The notes below the pieces were generated by a model, which worked only from the letters and a program-made list of their open reading frames with translations, did no database searches and was not told the DNA's origin. Shown here piece by piece: positions 35,853 through 47,084 of a DNA stretch of 64,000 nt (within the stretch, counting starts at the first letter, position 1; each line of letters starts with the position of its first letter). Made by a program: the position numbers and the translations under genes. Origin of the DNA: Cristatella mucedo (Eukaryota > Bryozoa > Phylactolaemata > Cristatellidae); contig WPIO01000007.1 of the NCBI GenBank assembly GCA_009760855.2, positions 3,208,501-3,272,500 of the forward strand, given 5' to 3'.

Positions 35853-36979
35853 ATACAGCTTTCAGTGGACAATGAGGAATTGCTGGATAGCTCTAGGTAA
35901 CAGGTTTCAATATTTTTGTTCTTGGGTACAAAGTGTATTCACCTAATTCCTTACGCCTAAAATAAATAGAAAATATCTATAACTATACAAATTTTTGCTT
36001 CTATGATCAGTAGAATGATAATTTGAAATTCTCCACTTTTGCTGTAGGCACGTTGCGGATGTCGGATTCACACTTACAGCACCCGTCGTTCCGCTACCGA
36101 AATTAGTGAGATTAGGTTAACATAAGCATTAGAACAGTAAAAATAGAAGTGCTATAGTACAGGTACCTTAAAATATTTTATTCTATGCTATTGCAGAATA
36201 TAGACCTGTGAATAGTCATATTTGGATTGTGTGGCATCAAGAGGCTGTTTGCACCGAGCAGACGAGTTCTTCCACGTATATAGACTATTTTTCAAGACAA
36301 GTGCAAAGACGTAATCCGTGCAATTACGTGCTACGACGTGCAAGGCCTATCAAGAAAACTTCGACTCGCTTGTTGGGATCAAGCAAAGCCTCTCATTTGA
36401 CATTCGAGCACTAAAAGAGAACTAAATGTGAACACTTGGTGCTCGCTACATGGAATTTGTTGTGCTATATTAGGTAAGGTAAGGAATAGCCTGTTTTAAT
36501 ATCTGTAATTCCGTGTGTTTACTGGATGAAACAGTAGAGAGAAGAGAGTAATACAGTTTGCTTCTCTTGGAATTTTTCTGGAACCGACTGACCAACCTAG
36601 CAATTACTACTTGTGTATGACGGGCCTTTCCCGTCGCCAGACTGGCAATCGTGCTCCTCCCATCACGTAGCCGCACGCTTCTTGATCCATAGTCCTACTA
36701 GCGCTTCACTCTGAGCTCCCCGAGAGAGACCAGCCCTCTCTAGAAAGCTCATCTATCCTCAGGGGAATAATAGCAAGTCAGAGAGCGATGAAAATATTGC
36801 AGATCCAGATTCAAACTTTTACATATTGAGGAGAGAAAGCCACGCTTTCCCAGCGTCAGACAGACGTCGGCGATCTGATCAGATCTGATCGATCTGATCT
36901 GGTCTGTCGGGCGATCTGATCAGAGACCCTGGTCTTACTAAGTCTAATGCCAAGCTTCAGGAAAAGTGTCACCGACTTT

Positions 36980-37751
36980 TTCTAACTGCTACTGTAGGCA
37001 AATAAGCCCGTGCTTCTGCAACAATGTGACCTGTCTATTTTTGGCTATAGGGCTGCCATCTGGAGCGGGCTATTAGAGGTTACGGCATGGGAAAGCGAAA
37101 GCGCCTCTGCTTTAAACTTAGGGGGCAAATGTGAAGCGCTGTTGTCTATACTTTGGAATCAAAGTGTCGTAGTTTCGCAAAGCTTTTAGTGGAAATGGCA
37201 GATATATCGCAGTTCGAATACTTTTGGCTGCCAACTGACCCGGGGCCATCAGAGGCCATAGCGTGGGTACGCGCAAGCGCATTCACGTAAAATTTGGCGC
37301 GTAAACCTGCCACACTGCAGTTTTCTATAATTCTGATGAAAACCGCAGTTTCGCGAAGACTTTTTCTGCAGCTGTATCGCCGTTCAAATAAGCAAAATGT
37401 GGCCAGTCCGGGCTATTAAAATAAATAATAGCTGATTTAAAGGCCTCTTTTTGTACAGTGACTGAGGAGCCTTTACGGCTATCACCACCGCTTGCAGTGG
37501 CGATAAAGGATCGACCAGCGCAAGATTTGAACCGACTACCTCGGGGCCAAGGTCGTGAAAAGCAGCCGCCTTACTGCCATTGAAGGCAGTAGCATGAGAG
37601 CGGGCAAGCGCGGTCGCGTGAAATTCGGTGGGTAAACTCGGAACACTATTCTGTCATTCTGTGTAAGTTTGAATCAATATAACAGATTTTCTACGCGTAT
37701 TTTGGAAATTGCAGCTGCATCGCAGTGTATCGCAATTATTCGTGGAGTCCC
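36980..37751 (-). repeat. ~177-bp tandem repeat array, right inverted arm
   Basis: The same unit appears in reverse orientation. gtttcgcaaagctt (about 37172) and gtttcgcgaagact (about 37350) are 178 bp apart. The outer end, cgcagtgtatcgcaattatt followed by cgtggagtcc, mirrors the outer end of the left arm. A family 2 SINE interrupts it at 37425-37590. Confidence 0.7.
37425..37590 (-). mobile_element. tRNA-derived SINE, family 2, inserted in the right inverted array
   Basis: Antisense landmarks: tagctgatttaaaggcctct, acggctatcaccaccgcttg, cagtggcgataaaggatcga, gggccaaggtcgtgaaaagc. Interrupts a ~177-bp unit. Confidence 0.65.
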
Positions 37752-37912
37752 ACGAAGGGAGTCACATCCGTCAGCCGAGTGAGTGGCGCCTGAATGCAAA
37801 GAAAGCTCACCCGGGTCAGCCTCAAAGTCGTCCTGCTCCATCGCCGAGAACCAGTACCGCTCTCTCCGTGTACCACAAAGAAAGGAACAAACCTGAGTCA
37901 AGAAGCTGCTGA
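37709..37912 (+). CDS. Candidate terminal exon beside the inverted array, unidentified
   Basis: The plus frame starts within the outermost right-hand ~177-bp unit and continues into unique sequence, VESHEGSHIRQPSEWRLNAK, then a Pro/Ser/Arg-rich end and TGA at 37912. It mirrors the candidate exon at the left border, as both begin at the same unit motif and point outward. There is no recognised family, and the chance of a fortuitous ORF is substantial. Confidence 0.18.
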   Translation: MQLHRSVSQLFVESHEGSHIRQPSEWRLNAKKAHPGQPQSRPAPSPRTSTALSVYHKERNKPESRSC

Positions 37913-38559
37913 GTGACCTAAATTATTTCTCATATCGCTGGATGATAATGGGAGTCTTCGAAAAAATGGTGTCAATCCTAATGGACCTCCAAGGTGGTTT
38001 TAACGAAGTTTCCTCGTTTTGCCTACGGGATAGTAAGGCCCACTATCACAAGAGGAGCTTCCAACAGCTGAACAAGTTCTCTTCATAGAAGAAAACAACA
38101 TCAACAGCAGCTGGAGCCACTGTTAGACCATCAAAAGGTTCTGATGCCACCACGCGCATCAAGTTTAGCCTTTACAAGAAATTGTTCATGGCCCTAGGCA
38201 ACGAGTCAGCAGTTTCAATTAACTCCAAGGTCTGTCCAAAACTGTCGTACATATATATATCGTATCCAAAGCTGTCGCATGTAAATGTCAAAGCTGGTAC
38301 CTTCGTCGGACCATGCACAAAGAAGATATAGAGTCCAACGATTTCACCAACAAGCTCAATGCGGGAGAGAGCGGCTTATAGCTGTTGTTGCAGCGGTTTA
38401 CGGCTTCCTGAGCAATAGCTTTTGCGACGCTCACCAAATCCACTCCCTCTTTTCTCTAGCCGAAGGGGCAAAAAAGGAAAAAAGCGAGCGAACGAGCGAG
38501 GATTGAGCTCTGGTCTCTCAAGGGTGTGGGGGCGCGGTGGCGAGACAGACAGTGAGACA
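37913..38559. other. No feature recognised
   Basis: Unassigned sequence. Short ORFs only; a tandem tccaa(a/g)gctgtcg-like pair occurs near 38235-38275. Confidence 0.4.
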
Positions 38560-38700
38560 GTGACAGAGAGAGGGAGATAGAGAGGCTGGGAGAGATAGAG
38601 AGAGGATAGAAAAAAAAGAGGAGAGAGACAGAGAGATAGAGAGGAGAGATAGAGAGGAGAGAGAGAGAGAGCGAGAGAGAGAGAGAAAAGAGAAGGAAGA
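38560..38700. repeat. GA-rich imperfect microsatellite
   Basis: gagagata and gagaga mixture. Confidence 0.9.
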
Positions 38701-38907
38701 ATATAAGGAGCTTCTTCGGGCTCTTTGATTGGGATGTATAATATCCTCTAAAGTTCATATCCAGGTTGGCCATCCTGAGAAACTTAAGGAGAACACGAGA
38801 CTTCGCACGTCCTTACCGAGGGAAATATAACGAAAGCATGTGACGAGGGACTTACATTTGGGGGCTTTGAGAAAGCGGTTTGCAGTATAGCCACAACTCT
38901 ATAAAAA

Positions 38908-39085
38908 CAACACTAGCTGATTTAACAGCCTCTTTTTGGGTAGCGACAGAAGAGCCTTTACGGCTATCACCACCGCTTGCAGTGGCGATAAAGAATCGCC
39001 CACCACAGCATTCGAACCCACGACCTCGGGGCCGAGGTCGTGAAAAGCAACCGCCTTACCTAGTGAGCCATTACGGCTCACCACT
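38908..39085 (-). mobile_element. tRNA-derived SINE, family 2
   Basis: On the minus strand: cactaggtaaggcggttgct, cgaggtcgtgggttcgaatg (B box GGTTCGAATG), tatcgccactgcaagcggtg, gtgatagccgtaaaggctct, tcagctagtg. A tRNA-like head with intact box B. Confidence 0.7.
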
Positions 39086-40430
39086 AGAACATCAACTCGC
39101 TACTGATCCCTTTGAGAGGTCGTTTTGTATGACTGCAGTGAAGGAAATTTTAATTTATATTTATTTGCTGTTTTTTCTGAGTAAATCTTAAAATACAAGA
39201 TGCAAATTCGTCAGTTTTGTCTTCGGGAATTGTTTAATTTTAAGTTAATTACTGTCTAGGTCACAGCAGCAAAGTTTCTTAGGGAACCGTAGTCATTTTT
39301 TATACTGCTGAGGCATAGGCAATTATAAAAATAACATTTAATAGTCTGAGATAAATAAAATTGTTGCTTAAAGCTTCTATTATTGCAGATTTTTAGCTAG
39401 CCCTGCAGAGCGTCCAGAGATGACGATTGCTGACGTCCAGTCAGCGCCGTGAATTTCGGTATTTCGTCTTGACAGGTGTACGAATGGTAGCGCGCGATAA
39501 TTGCTTCTTTGGAGTTTTTTTCAGAGGAAAGCAGCTGCACTGTGACTATAGACATACATTATGGCTAACGGGCCCGGCCCCCCTGCTCCTAGGACCGACG
39601 GTGAATAGGGACTAAGCTCTTCGACACGCCCCTACGCCGCTGGAAAGGTCAAGGTCGAGCACTACTTATTCCTCGCCAAGCCTAGGGCGAGTAGCTAGAC
39701 TTAAAAAGCGTGCATTATTAAGCTGCGTTAAGGCGTTATATCCCGATCGGAATTTTCATGCCACGCGTCGAATGTTTCAACACATCTTGCCAGCGATCAA
39801 ATTGAATTAATTAAACGTGGACTAAATCTCGTCTCCGACGGAGATGTAGCGCCGCAGCGCGCCCTCTGACGGCCGTGCCCTCCGTGTCAGCGCCTGCTCG
39901 GGCTGGAGGCGCGAGAGGCCTGGGCTTCCGACGATTATCGGACGAAGGCGTGACTTTCAAAGCCCGGCGCTCTGTCAAGGGTTTGCGATGGAACCTGTTG
40001 GCTATACCTGAGTTGAACCGTCTCTTTGAAACAGCACAAACACAACTGCAGTACTTCGCACGTTCCATCACGAGCGAGCATTGAAAAGGACCTTTTTATG
40101 CTATGGCTCGCCTGCTTTTCTAAGAAGCGGCACCATTGTCGGACTTGGCCGTGACTCGGAGCCACGACGGTGCATTAAAGGCACTTTGAGGATCATCAGA
40201 CCGCTCGTCACCGTATCCAATGCTGGGTGCTCCAGCACCAATACACTATCTTCCTAAGTCTGAACTCGAAGCGAGAGCGGATAGCCTAGCGGATAGCCTA
40301 GCGAATAGCCTAGCACTATCTCGCCGATGCTGGAGCCGTCGGTGGCTATCGAATAGACCGCTCTACGCTACGGAGACTCCCAATATTACCTGGATGTTAA
40401 TCGTAACTCTCTACGCTGCGGATGCGGACG
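39086..40430. other. No gene recognised
   Basis: AT-rich to 39850, then increasingly CpG-rich. Overlapping Arg/Ala-rich ORFs at 39811-40165 are judged shadows of base composition. Confidence 0.4.
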
Positions 40431-41350
40431 TGTGCGGACGGACGGATGTGGACTGAAGCACGACCGCTCGTCGTTGCTGCCGTCATCACTTGGCATCGGC
40501 GCTGCACCTGCAAGTCGCCAGCCGCGATTCCAAGGATCTACCGGAGCGCGCCGCCCACTCCGCCGCCCCGCACCGGGAGCGCGAACCCTCCTACCTCTCC
40601 CTCTCGCAGTCTGCTTCCTGCTAAGGGAGCGAAACCAATATAACGTGAGAGGTATGAGGAAAGATGGAAAAATAGCTGAGCCGTTCTTGAAGATGGTTCG
40701 CGCGCCAGCGTTTCATGGCGGTAGCTGCTAAAGGGAGAATTACGCACAAAAACAAGAAAATCGCTCGTCGTGCCAATTATCGTGAGTTAACGGAGGGGGG
40801 CGGCACATCATGCTGTCGTTCTCGCTTCACGACAAACGTACCTTGAACGAACAGCGAACCTCCGCTTGCGAACAGCGACAGCGGAGAACAGTCATCGTTC
40901 GGAGCCCTCGGTCGAGAGTAAGTAGCGCGCCAATACGAGTGCGTTGTGACAATTAACGCGGTGAACGGCGGGTTGCGGCGCCCGCTTGCCGGAAGCCCAG
41001 TCGTCGCTCGCGTCGCACGACGTAATCTGCCCGCGACCCTGGGGGCGAAGGAGAGTTAAGTTGTTTTTTTTTCTTTCAAGCGTTAGTTCGCATTCTCAGG
41101 GCGGCGGCGACGCCTTCGGCGTCCTTGGCGAGCTCAGTCGGCTGCGGCGGCGGCCGAGGCGCTTATCATCGACCTCCTGCTTTCCTGCGACGCCGGTACG
41201 CTCGGGCCGGCAGTTGCCGTCTTGAACGACACGCGCGAGCTTTGCGACAGCCGACCGCCACCGCCGCCGGCTCCGCCGTCGTCCGAGCGGGACGCTGCCG
41301 GCCCCTCTTCAACGGCTGCGCCACCTAGCGAGTTCGACTGCGAGGCAGAC
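40430..41350. promoter_or_regulatory. CpG-rich region around the unidentified exon
   Basis: CpG density rises from about 39840 and is high to 41350. It contains the candidate exon at 41134-41446. There is also a 12-bp repeat (gcggatagccta, three copies) upstream at 40277-40315. Confidence 0.3.
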
Positions 41351-41446
41351 TGCTTGACCGAGTCGTCGTTCTGCGCGATCGTGTTCCGGTTGACGGTAAC
41401 GTATGGATTGAAGTTCTGGTTGTTCACCAGCGTCGGCCTCCCTTCT
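41134..41446 (-). CDS. Unidentified candidate terminal exon
   Basis: The frame is open from a good acceptor (gtctgcttgcag, ending at 41447) to a TGA at 41136-41134, giving about 103 residues. The text begins EGRPTLVNNQNFNPYVTVNR and continues with Ser/Asn/Gln-rich, then Gly-rich and Ser/Arg-rich sequence, like the cytoplasmic tail of a larger protein. The opposite frame is Pro/Arg/Ser-rich and looks like a shadow. No family is recognised and no upstream exon was found. It sits in a CpG-rich stretch, so part of the openness may be due to GC content. Confidence 0.35.
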
Positions 41447-42009
41447 CTGCAAGCAGACAGCAGCGGTTCAAACAGGCGTGCCCGTGCGACGCGGCTACTT
41501 TCGCTCGGATTATATTATTCGCACTTCGCGATACGAGCGGGCGGCAAGCGACGTAGCGGAGTAGCGCCATCTGATTATGTGTGCAGCGCTCAGCCAAAGT
41601 CTGTGCAAAGTATGCGAAAAAGTGGCCACAATCTGCCACAACTCAGCCGCGAGCTATGTGCTCTCCGCCAATCGTGTAAATTAAGATCATTAACGACGGC
41701 CGTCGTTAATGACTCATACTTGAGCCATTCAGTCCTTCGCATGCCCCTAGGTACGGGGTATATTGCTTGTTCTATCGCTTTTATTTTGGCGGCACGGATA
41801 ACAGCTTCGCGTAAGGAATGCGTGAAGTCCTAAAATACTGCACTGCAGAGTGGGTTTGGAGTAGCCCTGCGAGCTTTTCTTGCGACTAGCTGCAGACATT
41901 TGGAAAAAGAGGGACACTGGCACTCGTCAAGATCTGCATTGATTCTGCAACCGACCCAGCAGTACTTGCTGATCGAGTACTTCCACGCCGCCGCCCCGGT
42001 TTGGCTCAG

Positions 42010-42130
42010 ACGCGAGGTGCTCGCCTTTTGCAATCAAGGTCGTGGGCTCAAGCTCTGTTGCGTACGTAAAGCACCTGAATAGAGACTAGCTTCTCTTAGG
42101 TCGCGTTAAAAATGATAGATGCATATTTTT
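42010..42130 (+). mobile_element. tRNA-derived SINE, family 1
   Basis: caaggtcgtgggctcaagct, ctgttgcgtacgtaaagcac, ctgaatagagactagcttct, cttaggtcgcgttaaaa. Confidence 0.6.
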
Positions 42131-42559
42131 ATCGGTATTTTTTTTTATCAGAGTTGCATCGAAATAAAGCTGATTGGCATCCAGATTGCAGATATTTTGA
42201 GGCACTTGAGGACTCGAAGGTGACTGTACCTTCAGCAAAGCATCGCGGCAGTACTTAGTTACAAAAAGAGCTCTAGCCATTAAGATCTTATACATGTTGC
42301 TCATCTTCAAATTTTTTCCGGAATTTTTCCTGCAATGACACGAACATTTGTCCTCCGCGACAAGATCTCGAGGTGCCCCGAGGCAGTCGCTGGGGGCCAA
42401 GATCTCCGCAGCCAGGATCCATGACAGCCATCGAGCTAGAATAGTATCGAACGATTGGTATTTTCGGCTTAGGCGTGCGCTTACCTTGCATCCTGTCGAA
42501 AGAATTACCTACGGTGTCTGGGTGCGTTCGGTGAAAAGTTCGCTGTGCATGGAGCATGA

Positions 42560-42900
42560 GTTAGCCACGAACCGACGTCTACTCTCTAGCTGCCGACTGT
42601 GGCACCTATTTTCCATGCGTTCTGAGCTGCTACTTTTCTTACGCAACAACAGCTGCTCTCCTGATGCCGATTATGGCACATGCTTTCCAGCGGTCCTGAG
42701 CTGCTACTTCCATGCCACTCACTACCTGAACTGCTCTCCTGACTCTGCTATGCTTCTCGCCTTCTCTTTGTTTCTTGAAATGAAGTCCGTTGGCTACCGA
42801 ATGCGTACCGAAAGCTGCATAGGCTGTGAGTTCGCTATATAAAAACTCTCCTGCGTAACACTCACATAGTCTTTGTGGCTTTATGGAGTTACAGACGGAG
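42560..42900 (+). mobile_element. LINE family B 3' end
   Basis: It contains tgatgccgattatggcacat, ctgagctgctacttccatgc, gttggctaccgaatgcgtac, cacatagtctttgtggcttt and atggagttacagacggagat, matching the 3' end of the RT element at 28.6-30.4 kb. Its terminus runs into an (ATAC)n array. Confidence 0.75.
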
Positions 42901-43113
42901 ATACATACATACATACATACATACATACATACATACATACATACATACATACATACATACATACATACATACATACATACATACATACATACATACATAC
43001 ATACATACATACATACATACATACATACATACATACATACATACATACATACATACATACATACATACATACATACATACATACATACATACATACATAC
43101 ATACATACATACA
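42901..43113. repeat. (ATAC)n microsatellite, about 53 copies
   Basis: An essentially perfect tetranucleotide run begins exactly where the family B LINE terminus (ggagatacat) ends. Confidence 0.97.
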
Positions 43114-43127
43114 ACATACATGCATAC

Positions 43128-43352
43128 ATATACTTCCGTGCTACTAACTTCTTCAACTACCCTCCTGACTCATCCTCGTGACTCCTGTTTCTTGCTTTCT
43201 CTTTGCTTCGGTGAGCGAGATGAAGTCTGCTGCCTACCGTATGCGTACAGAAGGCCACGAACGCTCTAAGTTAACGCCCTCCGTTGAAAAATCTCCAGCT
43301 TAACACCGTTTAGTCCTCAAGGCTTGCGGAGCTACAGACTAAGATACATTAC
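43128..43352 (+). mobile_element. LINE family B 3' end
   Basis: Second copy directly after the (ATAC)n array: gagatgaagtctgctgccta, ccgtatgcgtacagaaggcc, gcggagctacagactaagat, then acattacatt. Confidence 0.65.
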
Positions 43353-44052
43353 ATTATATTACAGGAGCCGATTCAAATCCATTACTGAAGAGGATTCAGT
43401 ACGAGGTTCAGCAAAGGTGCCAGTTACATGAATTGAGCGAGGCATGAAGCCTTTCAAAAAAGCAACAGGTTTTTATCTACAAGCTTTGTCCGTTAGTTGC
43501 AAAACTGCATACACACATATATGCAATGCTATTAAATATGCTTATATATGTATATATAAGCATATTTAATTTAGTTTGCTATTATAAATTATATATAGCT
43601 ACAAAAGTAGGAGTGCTCTCGATTGCTGCCCTGCTTTTCCACTGGTGGATACCTGCGTTTATCGGTGCAGAATCTACGATTCATTCATTGCTCGTGCTTC
43701 ACTCGACTAGTATTTCTTATACATCTCCGAGAAATAGCACCCTTTACGTGAGCTGCGTTTGTGGTGAAGCAATCTAGTACAGGAGCCGCAACGGAATGTT
43801 CCCAAAATATGGTATCGGTTGTGGTATCGTTGCTGAGGACTTACACGGTCATCTTAAGGTAGCCTCATTGCTTGTGACTGAATTGACGAGTACTGTACCT
43901 GAGAGGATGCAAGGTGTGCGCGATCCGAGGAATTAAGTGCTTAAAAGCTAAATCGGCTGCTTTCTCGGCCAAAGTTGGAGAATGAGGAAAACTCTTTGCT
44001 AGACTTTGGTTTATCGAGCGAACTACCTGGGTCGCAAAAGGGCGGGCGGGCA

Positions 44053-44407
44053 TCACCCTCGCTGGGCTAAGAATCGTAGCCGTTCTGATCTAGCCGTAGC
44101 AGCTGAATCGTCCCCAGGCGCGCCTATTGGGCGCGATCCGGCTGCTGCGGGCGCTACAGCCAGGTAGCCTAAGCTCGGCTCCCATCCAGAGCCACCGCCC
44201 GACCAGCCTCGTCGTTGCACCGGACTTTGGGAGAGGAGGCGGAGAATCGTGCGCCCGGCTGCATCGGAGCATCGCTTGAATACGTACGGTATAGGAGGCA
44301 GGCCGACCTTCTTGTAGTGACCCCATTCTTCGATGAACTTTGGAGAAACGTTCGACTTCTCGGCATAGAAGTATAGGCACTTGATCAGATATGGGTCGGT
44401 GCGACAT
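44053..44407 (-). CDS. ANKAR: ANKAR-like protein, exon E (last exon, with stop)
   Basis: This 355-bp exon follows a short 170-bp intron (acceptor gttttgcag). The first base completes Arg729, and the exon then reads CRTDPYLIKCLYFYAEK, SPKFIEEWGHYKKVGLPPIP, and a tail of about 80 residues rich in Gly, Ala, Ser and Arg that ends at TGA (44055-44053). The part through VGLPP is conserved-looking C-terminal ANKAR sequence. The tail looks unconstrained, so a further splice near the VGLPP segment cannot be excluded. With this exon the model totals 2,541 bp, an exact 847 codons including stop. Confidence 0.8.
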
Positions 44408-44577
44408 CTGCAAAACGCCGAGCGCAGCCAACGGAGGAAAATGCCTCCCCTGGTGCCGCGGGCGAGTGGCGGACCGAAGCGCCGCAGCCAACCAGGCCGC
44501 GGCTTTTAGGTGGCAAAGGCTGGCTGCACCGCTCACCCGAGTGAGCGGCTGGCGGGCTCAGCTGCTGCCGCACTAAC

Positions 44578-44725
44578 CTGTTTAGCAGCTGTCGCTCGGC
44601 CGCGTGGTTGTAAGACAGATAGGCAAGAGCGATGGCGGCGCAGCCTCGGACTTGTTCCACAGTAGACAGCATGAGATTGCACAGGCGATCCACTGCTCCG
44701 ATCGTGACGAATGCCGCCGGTATGC
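44578..44725 (-). CDS. ANKAR: ANKAR-like protein, exon D
   Basis: This 148-bp exon starts after acceptor gccggcag and ends at AG before donor gttagtg (44577-44571). Two incoming bases complete Gly680, so the junction reads CHTRAGIPAAFVTIG. The exon then encodes AVDRLCNLMLS and an armadillo helix (EQVRGCAAIALAYLSYNHA, then ERQLLN). Two outgoing bases complete Arg729 in exon E. The HTRAGIP junction and the ERQLLNR-CR junction both match the family pattern as I recall it. That makes this one of the surest pieces of the model. Confidence 0.9.
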
Positions 44726-44984
44726 CTGCCGGCGCGAGAGGCCCAGAGAATTCACTACAGGGGGCTGCTGCTCATGCGCGCGGCGATGGCGGCTCTCCCC
44801 TAAGAAAGTGCTGCTCTTCGCGCCTGAGCGTATGCGAGTTAATTCCAATATCCAAAATCCAACAATCTAAATCCAACCCGTCATCAAGAGATCCTACGAA
44901 CTGTCCCGCTCCAAGTAGACGGTCGCCGAGAGCGGAGCACGAGATGCGGGTCTGTGGCGTGCTTATTCTTTTATCATTAGAAAG

Positions 44985-45665
44985 TCATGCGTAAAGTTTA
45001 GCTGATTCAGCAAGACCTAGGCCAGAGCAACAGAGTGGATTTTGAGTAAAAGAAGCTCGAATTACATATGCTGCTTCATGGAGAGCCAGTGCATGTCGGT
45101 GAAATATGGCGCAGTGCTGGAACTCCGACGGTGAACAGCAGTGCAGTTTAGCGATTAAAACGTTCAAACGGACAGGCCAAGCTGCACGGTTCTGCACCAA
45201 CTGTAAGCGTCTTAAGACACAGGAAGAAAGCCCTGCGAGTCATGAGTCGTAGAAGTCAAGATAGGATGGCCCAAATTCACCAACTAGCTGGGCATTGTCA
45301 TCCTTAACTAGGCAAGCGCAATTTTTGGTAATATCGGTACTGGACACTGAAATAGGGCAGATTAAACTGTTGAGTGGATAACTGTTGAGGTCATATAGTG
45401 AGAGGTCACTTTGAAACATAAGACCAAAATTTCATGGAGAGGCTACAACAGATTTTCAGATCAAGTCTGGTTTGAGGATCAGGCTTTTCAATTTCTGAGT
45501 AATAACAATAATGATAATACGTCTGCGAAGTGCCCTCGGAATCTTGGTCTAGGCACTTTACATATGCTGTACAGGAAGCATGACGATATGGTGAGTGGTA
45601 AGATGTACTGTGTCAACATGCACAACACCAGATGTGCTCATAGCTAATATGTTGGTTTTTATCTT
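44985..45665 (-). mobile_element. LINE family A fragment
   Basis: The plus-strand text gccagtgcatgtcggtgaaa, acggacaggccaagctgcac and gtcaagataggatggccc parallels the 5 kb and 19 kb copies. A tail-like block (gaagtgccctcggaatc, ggcactttacatatgctg) follows at 45520-45575. Confidence 0.6.
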
Positions 45666-45711
45666 CCCTCAGTCTGAGAACTTTTCTGCCCTGCAAGTCC
45701 GAATGTCCGCT

Positions 45712-45800
45712 ATAATGATAATAGCAATCATAAAAAGACAATTGTACACTGTCCTAGTACAAAAAATCTAAAATCTCATTCTTGGCACTTTACACACGAT
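45712..45800 (-). mobile_element. LINE family A 3' tail fragment
   Basis: aataatagcaatc-like run, then ctaaaatctcattcttggca and ctttacacac. Diverged. Confidence 0.4.
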
Positions 45801-47084
45801 AGAGAATGTCAGTTCTGCAAGCTGGAAGGCTAGGAAGGCTAGGTCAGCGCTCAGTTTCAGCTGCAAGTCACGTACTGAAAACCGAAAGCCTAAATTGTTC
45901 CTGGAAACTACATTGGCTAGGCGGAGAGTATAAATTGTGCTCGGAAGCGGCCCTTCAGCAAATTATTGGAGTATTTCTTCTTTAAAAGGCCGATGACCCG
46001 ATGACCTGATGACCGTTGACATCTACGCTCTCTGAGATTTCCTACCGAGGTAGGATCTAAATCATTGCAGTGCGATGCCATCCATGGGTAGGAGACAAGA
46101 AAGACACTCGAGAAAGACGAAAGGCGATGAATTGTATCAATCTGTGACGAGAGATCCAACAGTAGAGCTAGCAGAAAGACTCTACTTACGTTGGCATTTC
46201 TGATACGGTCAGCAGAAATTCGCAGCAGTTCTGACTCTGAAGTGACTAGCGTTAAAATCTGAGTGGAACTTATTTACTCGGTACGAAGTAATGATACACG
46301 ATTTTAGCAGGTCAACCACTTCGCGTTCGTTGTCGCTTACTTGATAGGAACGGCATTAAGGAGTCTTAAAGGAAGTTACTTAATTTCTCCTAGTCTAGTT
46401 TCTAAAGTTACTTAATTTCTCCTAGTCTAGTTTCTACTTGTTAATGAGTGGCCAAACAGACTCTTTGAATGACGTAGGGACGAGACTCCCTGACAAATGA
46501 CATACCTAAATATGGTATGTTAGTTTCACCATGCAGTATCAAATCTAATCATTCCCAAAAGGAATACGGTAGGCACAGGGTCTAGAGGGCTAGCAGCTTT
46601 CTTACGCTGGAAGAATAACTTGGAGATAAGTTGAGGCAGGCTTGAAAGTGAACATTGAGGTAAAGCAGGGAACAGACGTCGAGGAGTCCAGTGGACGCGG
46701 TTACCTTGACGATTGACTCTCACAACTTATCGTACCTAATCTTAGAGGTAGACCCTCGCTCTGCCTTCGGAGCAGTGTCTCTGGGAAAACTGCAGTCTTC
46801 TACTGGGACCACACACGGATGTCGTTATAGAGCTGTTGCTTTTCCCGCTATCAGCCTCACCATAAAAGGCCGCCACTGTTGATTGTGCCGATCCGTCGAT
46901 ACCCTCTCTCTAGGGTAGAAAATTACAGTAGTGCTACGACTGCTGTTTCGGAGAATTACGACATGCGCATTCATCTCATTAGAGAGCTTTCACGCGGCTC
47001 CGAATGTGCCGATGCTCTTTGCCTCAGCGGGAGCCTTGCGGTTCGCCTGCTTACCACTAAGCGTAGCCTGCTCGCATCGGACGT
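45801..47084 (-). other. ANKAR-like intron (D-C) segment without exons
   Basis: Contains the 32-bp tandem duplication. No coding exon is expected here, because exons C and D join in phase. Confidence 0.55.
46373..46436. repeat. 32-bp perfect tandem duplication
   Basis: The unit from aagttacttaatttctcc to tagtctagtttcta occurs at 46373-46404 and 46405-46436 without mismatches. In the ANKAR-like intron between exons D and C. Confidence 0.95.

Noticed and set aside
42900-43113. Possible CRISPR-like or satellite array
   Set aside because: Simple tetranucleotide run with no spacers.
42873-43269. Tyr-Ile-His-Thr and Met-Tyr-Val-Cys ORFs
   Set aside because: Products of the (ATAC)n microsatellite.
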